Shown here in pieces: positions 36,992 through 45,752 of a stretch of DNA of 64,000 bases. The position numbers and the translations under genes were made by a program. Every line of letters begins with the position of its first letter. Position 1 is the stretch's first letter. A model generated the notes under the pieces. That model searched no databases. It was given only the letters and a program-made list of their open reading frames with translations, and was not told where the DNA came from. The DNA is from a bacterium. GTDB lineage: Bacteria > Hinthialibacterota > Hinthialibacteria > OLB16. The stretch is from the NCBI GenBank assembly GCA_022072055.1, contig JAJVIK010000023.1, forward strand, positions 62,001 through 126,000, read 5' to 3'.

Positions 36992-38806
36992 ATGACAGTC
37001 GCCACGCCCGTGTTGGAAGAGCGCATGAATCTGGTCGTCGTGGGCCATGTGGACCACGGCAAGAGCACGGTCATCGGGAGGCTCCTGGCCGACACCGGAA
37101 GCCTGCCCCAAGGCAAGCTCGCCCAGGTCAAGGCCATGTGCGAGCGCAACGCCCGCCCCTTTGAGTACGCGTTCCTGCTCGACGCCCTCAAGAACGAGCA
37201 GGCCCAGGGAATCACCATCGACACCGCCCGCTGCTTCTTCAAGACCCGCAAGCGGCATTACATCATCAATGACGCCCCCGGGCATGTGGAGTTCCTTAAG
37301 AACATGATCACCGGAGCGGCACGCGCGGAGGCGGCCCTGCTCGTGATCGACGCCCACGAGGGGATTCAGGAGAACAGCAAGCGGCACGGTTACATGGTCT
37401 CCATGGTCGGGATCAAGCAGCTTGTGGTCCTGGTCAACAAGATGGACCTTGTTCAATACAACCGGGAAGTGTTCGAGAGAACCGCCGAGGAATACACCAC
37501 GTTCCTCGAGAACCTCGGGGTCCACCCGCTTCGGTTCATCCCGGTGGCCGCGCGCGAGGGTGACAATATCGCCACTCGCTCTCGGAACATGGATTGGTAT
37601 GACGGGCCCACGGTTCTGGAACAGATCGACTCCTTCGAGAAGGCCGAGGAGGACTTCGAGCTTTCCTTCCGGATGCCGGTCCAGGACATCTACAAGTTCA
37701 CCGCCGAAAACGATGACCGCAGAATTGTCGCGGGAACCGTCGAATCGGGACGCGTTCGAGTGGGGGATGAGGTCGTGTTCCACCCATCGGGGAAGCGCTC
37801 GACGATCAGGACCATTGAAGGTTTCATGATCGAGCCGCGCGATGAGGTCCGTCCCGGCGAGGCCACCGGCTTCACTCTCTCCACCGAAATCTACATCAAA
37901 GCCGGCGAACTCATGTGCAAGGCCGGGGATCCGCCTCCGCACGTGGGGCGGCGACTGCGGGCCAACCTGTTCTGGATGGGGCGCGCCCCCATGATCAAGG
38001 GCAAGCAGTACATTCTGCGGATCGGGGCCATGAAGGTCGGCGCGGTCTTGGCGGAGATCCAACGAGTCCTGGATGCCTCCGAGTTGCGCACGGAGGAGCA
38101 CAAGCAGCAGATCGACCGGCATGATGTGGGCGAGGTGGTCCTCGAGACTCTCCGTCCCGTCGCCTTCGACCGACGCAACGACAACGAGCCGACCGGGCGC
38201 TTTGTGATCGTCGATGACTACGAAATCGCGGGCGCGGGGATTGTGCTGGAACCCGCCACCGACCGGAACTCGGTCATCGACAACGAGATTCGCGAGCGCG
38301 AGTATTCCTGGGAAAAGGGGGATGTGGCCCCCATCGAACGCGAGCGGCGCTTCAGTCACGCCGGCAAGTTCATCCTCTTCAACGGCTCCCCGGGGAGCGG
38401 TAAGCGGGCCCTTGCAAAGCAGGTTGAAAGGGTCCTGTTCGAGCGAGGCTGTAACACCTACTACTTTGGGATCGCCAACCACTTCGAGGACCTTGATTCG
38501 GAGGGCGGGGCGGGGGCGCTCACCCATGACCAACATATCGACATGCTCGGGAAACTCACCCGGATTCTCACCGACGCCGGGCTCTTGATCATCACCACCA
38601 TCGCCAACATCGATGACTTTGACCTCGAAAAACTCCGGAAGCTGAACCACCCCAACGAGGTTTTCCTTGTGAATATCGGGGAAACAGGCCTCAGCAAGGT
38701 GTGGGCGGATGTTCAACTCGACCCGCAGCCGGACATCCCTTCCGCGGTCAGGCGGGTCGTGGAGGCGCTGACCAGCCAGCATGTCCTGGTGGACTACTCG
38801 ATCTAG
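36992..38806 (+). CDS. cysN: Sulfate adenylyltransferase subunit 1 fused to degenerate APS-kinase-like domain
   Basis: 604 residues. The GTPase part (about 10-440) has [17 protein letters not shown] and VNKMDL; GTP hydrolysis drives APS formation by CysD. From about 449 a P-loop kinase-like domain follows: the loop reads [13 protein letters not shown], where active kinases have SGAGKST, so the Mg-binding Ser/Thr is replaced by Arg; the LDGD-x-x-R element and the DPKGLYKKA-like lid are missing. CysNC fusions are common, but here an intact free CysC is encoded in the same operon, so the fused part is probably structural or regulatory. Confidence 0.95.
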   Translation: MTVATPVLEERMNLVVVGHVDHGKSTVIGRLLADTGSLPQGKLAQVKAMCERNARPFEYAFLLDALKNEQAQGITIDTARCFFKTRKRHYIINDAPGHVEFLKNMITGAARAEAALLVIDAHEGIQENSKRHGYMVSMVGIKQLVVLVNKMDLVQYNREVFERTAEEYTTFLENLGVHPLRFIPVAAREGDNIATRSRNMDWYDGPTVLEQIDSFEKAEEDFELSFRMPVQDIYKFTAENDDRRIVAGTVESGRVRVGDEVVFHPSGKRSTIRTIEGFMIEPRDEVRPGEATGFTLSTEIYIKAGELMCKAGDPPPHVGRRLRANLFWMGRAPMIKGKQYILRIGAMKVGAVLAEIQRVLDASELRTEEHKQQIDRHDVGEVVLETLRPVAFDRRNDNEPTGRFVIVDDYEIAGAGIVLEPATDRNSVIDNEIREREYSWEKGDVAPIERERRFSHAGKFILFNGSPGSGKRALAKQVERVLFERGCNTYYFGIANHFEDLDSEGGAGALTHDQHIDMLGKLTRILTDAGLLIITTIANIDDFDLEKLRKLNHPNEVFLVNIGETGLSKVWADVQLDPQPDIPSAVRRVVEALTSQHVLVDYSI

Positions 38807-38864
38807 ACCACCCCTTTTGCGGGCCGGAGGGCTATGATTTAATGCAGGTATAGGGGATTTCCAC

Positions 38865-39656
38865 ATGAGGAGGGGTCGAGTGTTCGGAAAAGCCGCCACC
38901 ATAACCTGCTGTTTACTGGCCCTTGTCGCCCCGGCCTTCGGGGATGTGCTTTATTTCGGGGGGGACCGTCGCCTGGATGGACACGTTGTCCGCAGAGGCC
39001 GCGACGCCACCAATCTCAAGCTTCTGACCGGAAGCACGCTCACGGTTGAAAACCAGGACATCCGAGGCACCAAGGCCGAGCCGTTCGTGGCCTACGTGGT
39101 CAAGCGCGGGGACTATTTCCTGGAGGAGCGCAAAGAGCCTGGTCGCGCCTTGGAGATTTACCAAGAGGCGCTGAGGCTTAAGCCCGGCGATCCGGACATC
39201 CAAGCCCGCATTGACCTCGTGCTCCTTTCGGAGCGGATCACCCGCTGCCAGGAGGGAATCGATTCCGCCCGGCAACTCGCCCGCGATGGCGACCTGGGAG
39301 AGTCGGTTCGCGTGTATGAAGAACTCCTTCCCACAGCGCCCAAGGAGGAGCTCAAGCGCACGATCACCCGCGAGCTCGCCGAGACCTACGCGCAACTCGC
39401 CTTCAAATATTACGACCACTCCTACTTTGTGGGGGCCGAGGAGATGCTCCGTAAGGCTGAGCAGTTCAACCCCAACAGCCCGACCCTGCACTTCGTCCTG
39501 GGGCGCATCCACCATGTGAACCGAGATTGGGAGGCCGCCGACCGCTCCTATGCCGCCGCCGAGGCCCTCGATCCGAACATCCCCAAGCTCAGCATCTATC
39601 GCGCGGAGGTCCGTCGCCAGCTGCAGTACGAGAGCCGACCGATCGGCAGCCAATAG
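38865..39656 (+). CDS. Secreted TPR protein
   Basis: 263 residues with signal peptide (ATITCCLLALVAPAFG). A beta-strand part (residues 28-60, LYFGGDRRLDGHVVRRGRD) is followed by TPR-like helical repeats from about 75: EPGRALEIYQEALRLKPGDPDIQ, DLGESVRVYEELLPTAPK, YFVGAEEMLRKAEQFNPNSP and NRDWEAADRSYAAAEALDPN. Likely a periplasmic scaffold. First of three genes with two more membrane/TPR proteins. Confidence 0.82.
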   Translation: MRRGRVFGKAATITCCLLALVAPAFGDVLYFGGDRRLDGHVVRRGRDATNLKLLTGSTLTVENQDIRGTKAEPFVAYVVKRGDYFLEERKEPGRALEIYQEALRLKPGDPDIQARIDLVLLSERITRCQEGIDSARQLARDGDLGESVRVYEELLPTAPKEELKRTITRELAETYAQLAFKYYDHSYFVGAEEMLRKAEQFNPNSPTLHFVLGRIHHVNRDWEAADRSYAAAEALDPNIPKLSIYRAEVRRQLQYESRPIGSQ

Positions 39657-39686
39657 ATTGGCTCGCCGACGCGCCGGAGGGAACCC

Positions 39687-40085
39687 ATGAACTTTGGTCG
39701 TTTGATCACCGGCGCCATCATCCTCTTTGTGCTGTATGCCCTTTTCAGGGGCTTCTTCAAGGATGTGAAGGAAAACACCCCGCCACCGATCAAGTACGAC
39801 ATCCGCTTCGATGCCCGGATAATCCCCGAACCCAGCGGGCAGCCGGGGCCGAGCAGTCCGGGAATGACTGTTTTGAACACCAACAACTTCGACTGGCCGC
39901 AACCCACGTTTTCGATCAACGCCGCATACCGCTACAACTACCCGGGCGTGGTGAAGGGCGGGGAGACCCTCACCCTCGACTTCAAAAGTTTCAAGAACGA
40001 CAAGGGCGAGGTGTTTCCCGGACAACCGATGTTTCGGGACTTCGATGTCCGCACCGCCACCATGGCATCCAGCGGGAAACGATGA
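39687..40085 (+). CDS. Small single-span membrane protein, unknown
   Basis: 132 residues. One membrane helix (LITGAIILFVLYALFRGFF) and a beta-rich outer part (YDIRFDARIIPEP, DWPQPTFSINAAYRYNYPG, TLTLDFKSFKND). No known family recognised. Its stop overlaps the next start (ATGA), so it works with the TMTC-like protein or at least is made with it. Confidence 0.7.
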   Translation: MNFGRLITGAIILFVLYALFRGFFKDVKENTPPPIKYDIRFDARIIPEPSGQPGPSSPGMTVLNTNNFDWPQPTFSINAAYRYNYPGVVKGGETLTLDFKSFKNDKGEVFPGQPMFRDFDVRTATMASSGKR

Positions 40086-41806
40086 AATCCCAAGCAGTTC
40101 TGGGATTGCTCCTGCTCGCCGCCACTCTTGCCGCATATTCGCCGGCACTCACCAACGGGTTCATCTGGGATGACGACCACCACCTGACCGAAAACCCCTT
40201 GGTCACAGGCCCGGACGGTCTCCGGAAGATCTGGACCAGTCCCGAAGCCTTTTACTACCCGCTGGTTCTCACCACCTTCTGGGGGATGAATCAGATTTGG
40301 GGGTTGGCGCCATATCCATACCACCTGACCAACATCCTCCTGCATGCCGCGAATGCGCTGCTTCTCTGGGGGCTGCTCGCCCGCTTCGGTCTTCGGGGGG
40401 GATTCCTTGCGGCGCTGATCTTCGCCTTGCACCCAGTGCAGGTGGAATCGGTGGCCTGGGTCACCGAACTCAAGAACACCCTATCCGGTCTGTTTTATCT
40501 CCTCGCCTTGCACGCCTTTCTTTCGTTTCAACGCTCCAAGGGCAATCACCCAGGGGATGAAGGGATCGATGGACGGAATGAAACGGCGTGGTACGGGGTG
40601 GCCTTGGTCCTATCCACTCTGGCGCTCCTGAGCAAGCCCTCGACCGTGATGCTTCCCGTCATCCTCCTCGCGTATCTCCTTTGGAGCGAAGGCCGAATCT
40701 CCTTGCGACCCTTCCTTCAGACCGCGCCGTTCTTTCTCCTCTCCCTCGCGGCCTCGCTGTGGACTATCTGGGAGCAAAAACACCACTCCATGGCCCAAGG
40801 CGCGCCTTGGGACGAGACCTTCCTGGAGCGCCTCCTCAACGCGCCCAGGATAGTCCTTTTCTACCTGGGGAAACTCCTCTGGCCGCATCCCCTCAGTTTC
40901 ATTTATCCCAAATGGACAGTTGATCCGGGTGTTTGGTCGTCTTACCTCGCGCCGTTTGCTTGCCTTGTTCTTGTGGGCATCCTGATGCGGTGGAGGCGCT
41001 CCTGGGGGGGGCCGTGTCTCATCGCCTTGGGTTACTTCGCGGTCACCCTCTTTCCGGTCCTTGGTTTTTTCAACATTTACTTCACCGTGTACTCGTATGT
41101 GGCCGACCATTTTCAATACTTGGCCTGCATCGGGCCAATGGCCCTGCTTGCCCATGGGTGCGCCAGGTTTTGGCCCGGGAGCGGCCTTGGGAGGTTCGTC
41201 GGTCCGGTGGGGGTTGGGATTCTGGCCCTGGTCCTGGGCGCCAAGACTTGGAGCCAGTGCCCCATCTATCGTAACGAGGAGACCCTCTGGCTCGATGTCA
41301 TCGCCAAGAACCCAAGCGCCTCAATGGCTTACAACAACCTTGGGATCTGGCTGAGCAAACAGGGGCGGCCGCGGGAGGCGATTCCGAACTTCGAGCGCGC
41401 GCTGGAACTTACGCCGGAGGATCCTGAATACCATTACAATCTGGCGCTCGCGTTGGGTCGCCAGGCCGAGGTGGCGCGCTCAGTCGAACACTTTGAGAAA
41501 GCCATCGCCGCAAGACCCGGCGAGGCGCGCTTCCACAACAGCTACGCCAGCTTGCTTGCCGCGGTGGGGCGCATCGAGGAAGCGGTCGGGCAATATGAAC
41601 GGTCGTTGGAGGTTGCGCCGCTGGCCCCGGATGCCGCGACCAACCGTGAGGCGCTCGCCGATCTCCTGGTCCGCGCGGGACGCGCCAAGGAAGCTTTGGT
41701 TCAACTCCGTGAAGCCGGGAAGATTAAACCCGGGGACCCCGCGCTTCACTCCCGCATCGCTCAACTCGAATCCGCGCTCGGTTTGGCTTCTACCCCTTCC
41801 CCTTAA
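40082..41806 (+). CDS. TMTC-like multi-pass membrane protein with C-terminal TPRs
   Basis: 574 residues from the ATG at 40082, overlapping the upstream stop (ATGA); a far longer in-frame extension belongs to other genes' shadow. The first part shows about ten membrane helices and the acidic first loop typical of GT-C O-mannosyltransferase-like proteins (FIWDDDHHLTENPLV); then TPRs from about 430 (NNLGIWLSKQGRPREAIPNFERALEL, YHYNLALALGR, YASLLAAVGRIEEAVGQYERSLEV). Such proteins glycosylate or organise envelope components. Its last 17 bp overlap the 3' end of nth. Confidence 0.85.
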   Translation: MKSQAVLGLLLLAATLAAYSPALTNGFIWDDDHHLTENPLVTGPDGLRKIWTSPEAFYYPLVLTTFWGMNQIWGLAPYPYHLTNILLHAANALLLWGLLARFGLRGGFLAALIFALHPVQVESVAWVTELKNTLSGLFYLLALHAFLSFQRSKGNHPGDEGIDGRNETAWYGVALVLSTLALLSKPSTVMLPVILLAYLLWSEGRISLRPFLQTAPFFLLSLAASLWTIWEQKHHSMAQGAPWDETFLERLLNAPRIVLFYLGKLLWPHPLSFIYPKWTVDPGVWSSYLAPFACLVLVGILMRWRRSWGGPCLIALGYFAVTLFPVLGFFNIYFTVYSYVADHFQYLACIGPMALLAHGCARFWPGSGLGRFVGPVGVGILALVLGAKTWSQCPIYRNEETLWLDVIAKNPSASMAYNNLGIWLSKQGRPREAIPNFERALELTPEDPEYHYNLALALGRQAEVARSVEHFEKAIAARPGEARFHNSYASLLAAVGRIEEAVGQYERSLEVAPLAPDAATNREALADLLVRAGRAKEALVQLREAGKIKPGDPALHSRIAQLESALGLASTPSP

Positions 41807-42437
41807 CCCCCTTCTGGGGACACACCCGCTCCAGACCGCAGATCGAGCACAGCGGCTTTCGGGCGGCGCATACTTGTCTGCCGTGCTCGATCATCCGGTG
41901 GCAGAAATTCACCTGCTCCTCGGCGGGGATGAGCGCCGTCAAATCCATTTCGATCTTCTCCGGCGTGGTGTTCCGAGTGAGTGCAAGACGCTGGGAGAGG
42001 CGCTGAACATGGGTGTCCACCACAATCCCAGGGATTCCGAAACAGTTTCCGAGAATCACATTGGCGGTCTTGCGTCCCACACCCGCGAGCCGGGTGAGCT
42101 CCTCCATTCCGGCGGGGACACTCCCCCGGTGTCCCTCAACCAAGGCGCGGCAGCAAGCCTGGATGTTCTTGGCTTTGTTGCGGAAAAACCCCGTGGGGCG
42201 GATGTCCTCCTCGATCTCCTCCAGGCTTGCCTCCGCGAGGCTCCCCGGATCGGGGTATTTCTTGAATAGGGTCCGGGTGACTTCGTTCACCCGCGCGTCC
42301 GTGCATTGGGCGGAAAGGATCGTGGCGATCAGCAATTGAAAGGGATTTCGGTGGCGGAGCGCGCACTTCGCGTCGGGATACAGATCCGCGAGGAGGCGGA
42401 CAATCTCGAGCGCCCGCTGCTTTTCGGCCTTCGCCAT
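41790..42437 (-). CDS. nth: Endonuclease III
   Basis: 215 residues. Base-excision repair glycosylase/AP lyase for oxidised pyrimidines. Helix-hairpin-helix LAGVGRKTANVIL with the catalytic Lys, catalytic Asp in VVDTHVQRLSQRL, and the C-terminal iron-sulfur cluster C-x6-C-x2-C-x5-C (CAARKPLCSICGLERVC). Overlaps the TMTC-like gene by 17 bp tail to tail. Confidence 0.98.
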   Translation of the reverse strand: MAKAEKQRALEIVRLLADLYPDAKCALRHRNPFQLLIATILSAQCTDARVNEVTRTLFKKYPDPGSLAEASLEEIEEDIRPTGFFRNKAKNIQACCRALVEGHRGSVPAGMEELTRLAGVGRKTANVILGNCFGIPGIVVDTHVQRLSQRLALTRNTTPEKIEMDLTALIPAEEQVNFCHRMIEHGRQVCAARKPLCSICGLERVCPQKGVKGKG

Positions 42438-42450
42438 CGGCGGCGATCCC

Positions 42451-44388
42451 CTATTCGACGTCCCTGGCGCAGCGGAAACCGATCACCAGGCCGCTGATTC
42501 GAGTCTTGGGATCGCAATAGTACCGGCAGCAGGTTCGCAGGCGCGCCATCTCGTTGAAGTCGGCCCCACCGCGAATGACCTTGCACTTCTCGCCGTAGGC
42601 CTCACTGGGGATCGTGTTTCCGGGATAGGGCTGGTACCAATCCTCCACCCATTCCCACACATTCGCGGCCATTTGGAGAGCCCCGTAGGGGCTGGCCCCC
42701 TGCGGAAAATCATCCGCCGGGCCCGCCCCATAATTGGGAATCATCCCCGGAAGCCAGCGGTTGCCCCATGGGAAGATGCGCCCATCATTTCCACGCGCGG
42801 CCTTCTCCCATTCGGCTTCGGTGGGAAGGCGCTTGCCGACTGATTTCGCGTACTCCCGCGCCTCCTCCCAGGTCACACCCGAAACCGAGTGGTGATCCTC
42901 TCCCTCCGGGTAGGAATGGCTCGGCTTGAACTTCTTGAACTGGGCGTTGGTCACTTCGCAACGGTCGATATAGAAGGCGGGGAGTTGGATGCGCCGCTCC
43001 GGGCGCTCGTCATCCTCGCCGGTCGCGGAACCCATGATGAACTCCCCCGCCGGAACCAGGACCATTTCCGGTTGGGTCGGCTTGATCGGAGCGAGCTCGT
43101 CGTCCCGGACCGTTCCATCCGCGATGGCCTTAACGAGCGGGGGGTCCTCCGCCGGGAGATAGCCGTAGTAGCGGCCCATCCAGTAGGTTTTTGGAAAATT
43201 CTCCCCACACTCCTGCCAGACCCCCTTGACCACAACCGGGCCGCCCTCCTCGCGGAGCTCCTCCTCCCGAAACTCCTTCCAGGCGCGGCGCATGTTCACC
43301 AGACCGTGGAGCGTGGCCGGCTCGGCGGGAGTCCTGTCCTTCACACACGCCTTCCAAATGAAATCGTAGTAGGGAAACCGGGTCGGGCGGGCAAGATCGG
43401 TCCGATGAAACCGCTCCAACGCGGCGCGATAGAACCCCAGCAGCCACGGATCGGTTTCATATTCGAAGAGGTGAAACAGTCCGAGCATCCCCAGGTCATG
43501 ATCCCAGGGAACCGGCGGGTCGCAATTGTTGGTCGAGTCCGCGATGATCGAGTCCTCGTGGTAACCGTGCTCGCGGATCAGCCGCCAGTACGCTTTCTCA
43601 AACTTTGGGTCCTCGGTGATGTGCGAGGCGATCTTGAGGGCCGCGAGGCATAGCAGGGAATTGAGCGGTTGATGCGGCAGGTCTGGGCAGTAGTTCCCCC
43701 ACAGAGTCATCTTGCCGTCCGCGTCCACGATCTGAAAGTTGTGGTCCACGAAGCGGGTCACGACTCGGTCCACGAGCGCGCTTACACGGACCTTTTCAGT
43801 GGCGTCCGCAATCAAGTCGTAATACAGGGCGTTGCCGTACAGAAAGCGGGTTAAGGAATCCGAGCTTGGGTCTCCCACCCAGCGCGTGTTCTCGAATCGG
43901 GGCGACCAGCGCCACTCGGCGGGAAAGAAGAACCACTGTTCGTGACGCTGGGGTTTGTCGGTGAGGTTGAAGGAGCGCGCGATGCAGCCATCCACGCCCG
44001 TGACCCGCTCCAGCTTCTCCATCGTGTGCGCGGTCCGGATGGCGCGCTCCAAAGCCACTGGGTCTCCGGTTGCCTTGTAACGGTAGCAATACAGGGCCAT
44101 CAGCGGCCCGATCCGGTTGGTTCCATCCTCCTGGTGCGCGGTGGAGTTGTCCGCGTTGCCTTCCGGTGGGAGCAGGACCCTCGGCATGGGGATGCCGTGA
44201 CTGATGTTCCCGGTCTCGATGCCCTCCTCGATCAAGCGCGCGCGTTTCTCCAGCGGCAAGACTTCGTGATAGGGATAATCGTCGGCGCCTCCCGTGGGCT
44301 TGCGAACCAGGGTCTTTTCCTGAGCAATTGCGGGAGGGGCAAGAGCGACAACGGCGAGGGTGAGGCTGAGGAGGATGCGCTTTCTCAT
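42451..44388 (-). CDS. Secreted alpha/alpha-toroid fused to FGE-sulfatase domain
   Basis: 645 residues from ATG 44388; signal peptide MRKRILLSLTLAVVALAPPAIAQ. Residues about 40-430 are helical hairpins resembling six-hairpin glycosidase-like repeats (TNRIGPLMALYCYRYKATGD, DHDLGMLGLFHLFEYETDPW). From about 440 an FGE-sulfatase (SUMF1) domain: MVLVPAGEFIMGS, IDRCEVTNAQFKKF, SVSGVTWEEAREYAK, RLPTEAEWEKAARG, ANVWEWVEDW, VIRGGADF, IGFRC. The first catalytic Cys of true formylglycine-generating enzymes (after RGGS-x-L) is absent: the site reads RGGADFNE. So it is unlikely to mature sulfatases; the lectin-like FGE fold may bind glycan. No sulfatase gene in the window. Confidence 0.85.
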   Translation of the reverse strand: MRKRILLSLTLAVVALAPPAIAQEKTLVRKPTGGADDYPYHEVLPLEKRARLIEEGIETGNISHGIPMPRVLLPPEGNADNSTAHQEDGTNRIGPLMALYCYRYKATGDPVALERAIRTAHTMEKLERVTGVDGCIARSFNLTDKPQRHEQWFFFPAEWRWSPRFENTRWVGDPSSDSLTRFLYGNALYYDLIADATEKVRVSALVDRVVTRFVDHNFQIVDADGKMTLWGNYCPDLPHQPLNSLLCLAALKIASHITEDPKFEKAYWRLIREHGYHEDSIIADSTNNCDPPVPWDHDLGMLGLFHLFEYETDPWLLGFYRAALERFHRTDLARPTRFPYYDFIWKACVKDRTPAEPATLHGLVNMRRAWKEFREEELREEGGPVVVKGVWQECGENFPKTYWMGRYYGYLPAEDPPLVKAIADGTVRDDELAPIKPTQPEMVLVPAGEFIMGSATGEDDERPERRIQLPAFYIDRCEVTNAQFKKFKPSHSYPEGEDHHSVSGVTWEEAREYAKSVGKRLPTEAEWEKAARGNDGRIFPWGNRWLPGMIPNYGAGPADDFPQGASPYGALQMAANVWEWVEDWYQPYPGNTIPSEAYGEKCKVIRGGADFNEMARLRTCCRYYCDPKTRISGLVIGFRCARDVE

Positions 44389-44631
44389 GGTGCGGAGAGG
44401 GTAGAGCATCGTTTCGGGGGGTCAAGGCGGTATTCACCGGCGCCTGGGGATTCTTTCATGGGCGGGGGAAACCGCGGGAGCGTGGGTGATGGAAGACCAA
44501 TAGAACCGCCATCCGAATCGACTCCAAAAGGGACCTCCTCTCCTGCGAGGGGGTCGGCTTTGATGCGTGGATGGCCTATAAGTCTACCCCAAGGGAATCC
44601 ATCCAGTCGGGGATCCCGAAGGGAGAGTCGC

Positions 44632-45633
44632 ATGAACTATTTGTCTCTCGGACTGTCTGTGTCGGCTGTTCTCCTCCTTTCCACAATGACACCTGTTCAG
44701 GGCGAGGATCCGCGGGAGCGCGGCGCTTTGGCCGGGGAACGGTATCGCGTGATCGTTTCAACAGACATCGGCGGCTCCGACAACGATGACTTCCAATCGA
44801 TGGTCCACTTCCTTCTGTATGCCGATCTGTTTGACATCGAGGGGCTTCTTTCCTCACCTCCCGGCGCCGGGCGCGCGGGGCACATCCACGAGGTCATCGA
44901 CGCCTACGCGATAGACCATCCGAAGCTGATCCGTCACTCGGAGAACTTCCCCCACCCGGACAGACTTCGGGCGTTGGTGAAGCAAGGGGCCGTCGAGCCC
45001 GCGCCGGAGCAGGGCTTCTCCGAACCCACGGAGGGGTCCCGCTGGATTGTGGAGAGAGCGCGAGCGGATGATCCTCGACCGCTGTATGCGCTCGTGTGGG
45101 GCAGCATTACGGATGTGGCCCAGGCGGTCCACGATGCTCCTGACATAAAGGCCAAGCTGAGAGTCCATTTCATCAGCTCCTGGAATCGGGCCATGGACCG
45201 CGCTTCGCGCGATTACCTCCACGGGTGCCACTCGGACCTGTGGTGGATCGAATCGGACACCACCTTCCGCGGGATGTATGTGGGCGGGAACCAGGAGGGT
45301 GACCTGGGGAACAAGACCTTTCTCGATGAGCATGTCCGAGGGCATGGCGCGCTCGGCGATCTACTTGTGGAGAAGCTCCCCGCGATCAAGATGGGCGACA
45401 CCCCATCCGTTCTCTATCTCCTCGCCGGCGATCCGGACAACCCCGAGAGCGACCACTGGGGGGGCCGATTTGTTCCCAGCGGACATGGCCCGCGTTACTG
45501 GACCGACAGTCAGGATCCGGCGTTGAGGGAAGGGAAGTACCCCGGCGCAAAGACGGTCAACCGATGGCGCGAGGCATACCTCCGCGACTGGCGGACCCGG
45601 ATGGATTGGCTTGCCCCGGAGAACTCGCGCTAG
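44632..45633 (+). CDS. Secreted DUF1593-like / nucleoside-hydrolase-like protein
   Basis: 333 residues from ATG 44632 behind GAAGGGAGA. Leader MNYLSLGLSVSAVLLLSTMTPVQG. The N-terminal VSTDIGGSDNDDFQSMVHFLLYADLFDIEGLLSSP matches the calcium-site start of nucleoside hydrolases and DUF1593, where catalytic Asp residues sit. Later come LYALVWGSITDVAQAV and DTPSVLYLLAGDPDNPESDHWGG. It is shorter than usual DUF1593 proteins and lacks the C-terminal beta domain. Probably glycoside hydrolysis outside the cytoplasm. A GC hairpin with 8 bp stem (44533-44554) lies in its 243-bp upstream gap. Confidence 0.85.
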   Translation: MNYLSLGLSVSAVLLLSTMTPVQGEDPRERGALAGERYRVIVSTDIGGSDNDDFQSMVHFLLYADLFDIEGLLSSPPGAGRAGHIHEVIDAYAIDHPKLIRHSENFPHPDRLRALVKQGAVEPAPEQGFSEPTEGSRWIVERARADDPRPLYALVWGSITDVAQAVHDAPDIKAKLRVHFISSWNRAMDRASRDYLHGCHSDLWWIESDTTFRGMYVGGNQEGDLGNKTFLDEHVRGHGALGDLLVEKLPAIKMGDTPSVLYLLAGDPDNPESDHWGGRFVPSGHGPRYWTDSQDPALREGKYPGAKTVNRWREAYLRDWRTRMDWLAPENSR

Positions 45634-45637
45634 CAAT

Positions 45638-45717
45638 GTGCGAGTCGGCCCCCGCTTGAAAGGCGCACCCGCTTGGGGGACTATCGCCCGTCGCACTTTG
45701 GAATCAGTGGGCCGACT
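45638..45717 (+). promoter_or_regulatory. Structured leader before symporter gene, pseudoknot-like
   Basis: In the 119-bp gap two inverted repeats interleave: GTGCGA (45638-45643) with TCGCAC (45691-45696), and AGTCGGCCC (45643-45651) with GGGCCGACT (45709-45717), giving the order A B A' B' of an H-type pseudoknot. A third C5/G5 pairing (about 45649-45653 with 45675-45679) is an alternative. It could be an RNA regulator of the symporter or a terminator for the upstream gene. Confidence 0.35.
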
Positions 45718-45752
45718 GGCCCCATGACCCATCGCCGGGGGCGGTATCCGCT

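Noticed and set aside
36050-38902. 950-codon open frame on the minus strand across cysC-cysD-cysN
   Set aside because: It is antisense to three clearly conserved genes; its sequence lacks recognisable motifs and reflects high GC codon bias.
39527-40081. Long N-terminal extension of the TMTC-like frame
   Set aside because: It overlaps two other genes in a different frame, and the ATGA start at 40082 with a membrane leader is far better.
43942-44631. In-frame extension before the DUF1593-like protein
   Set aside because: The ATG at 44632 has a ribosome-binding site and signal peptide; the extension runs back over the opposite-strand gene.
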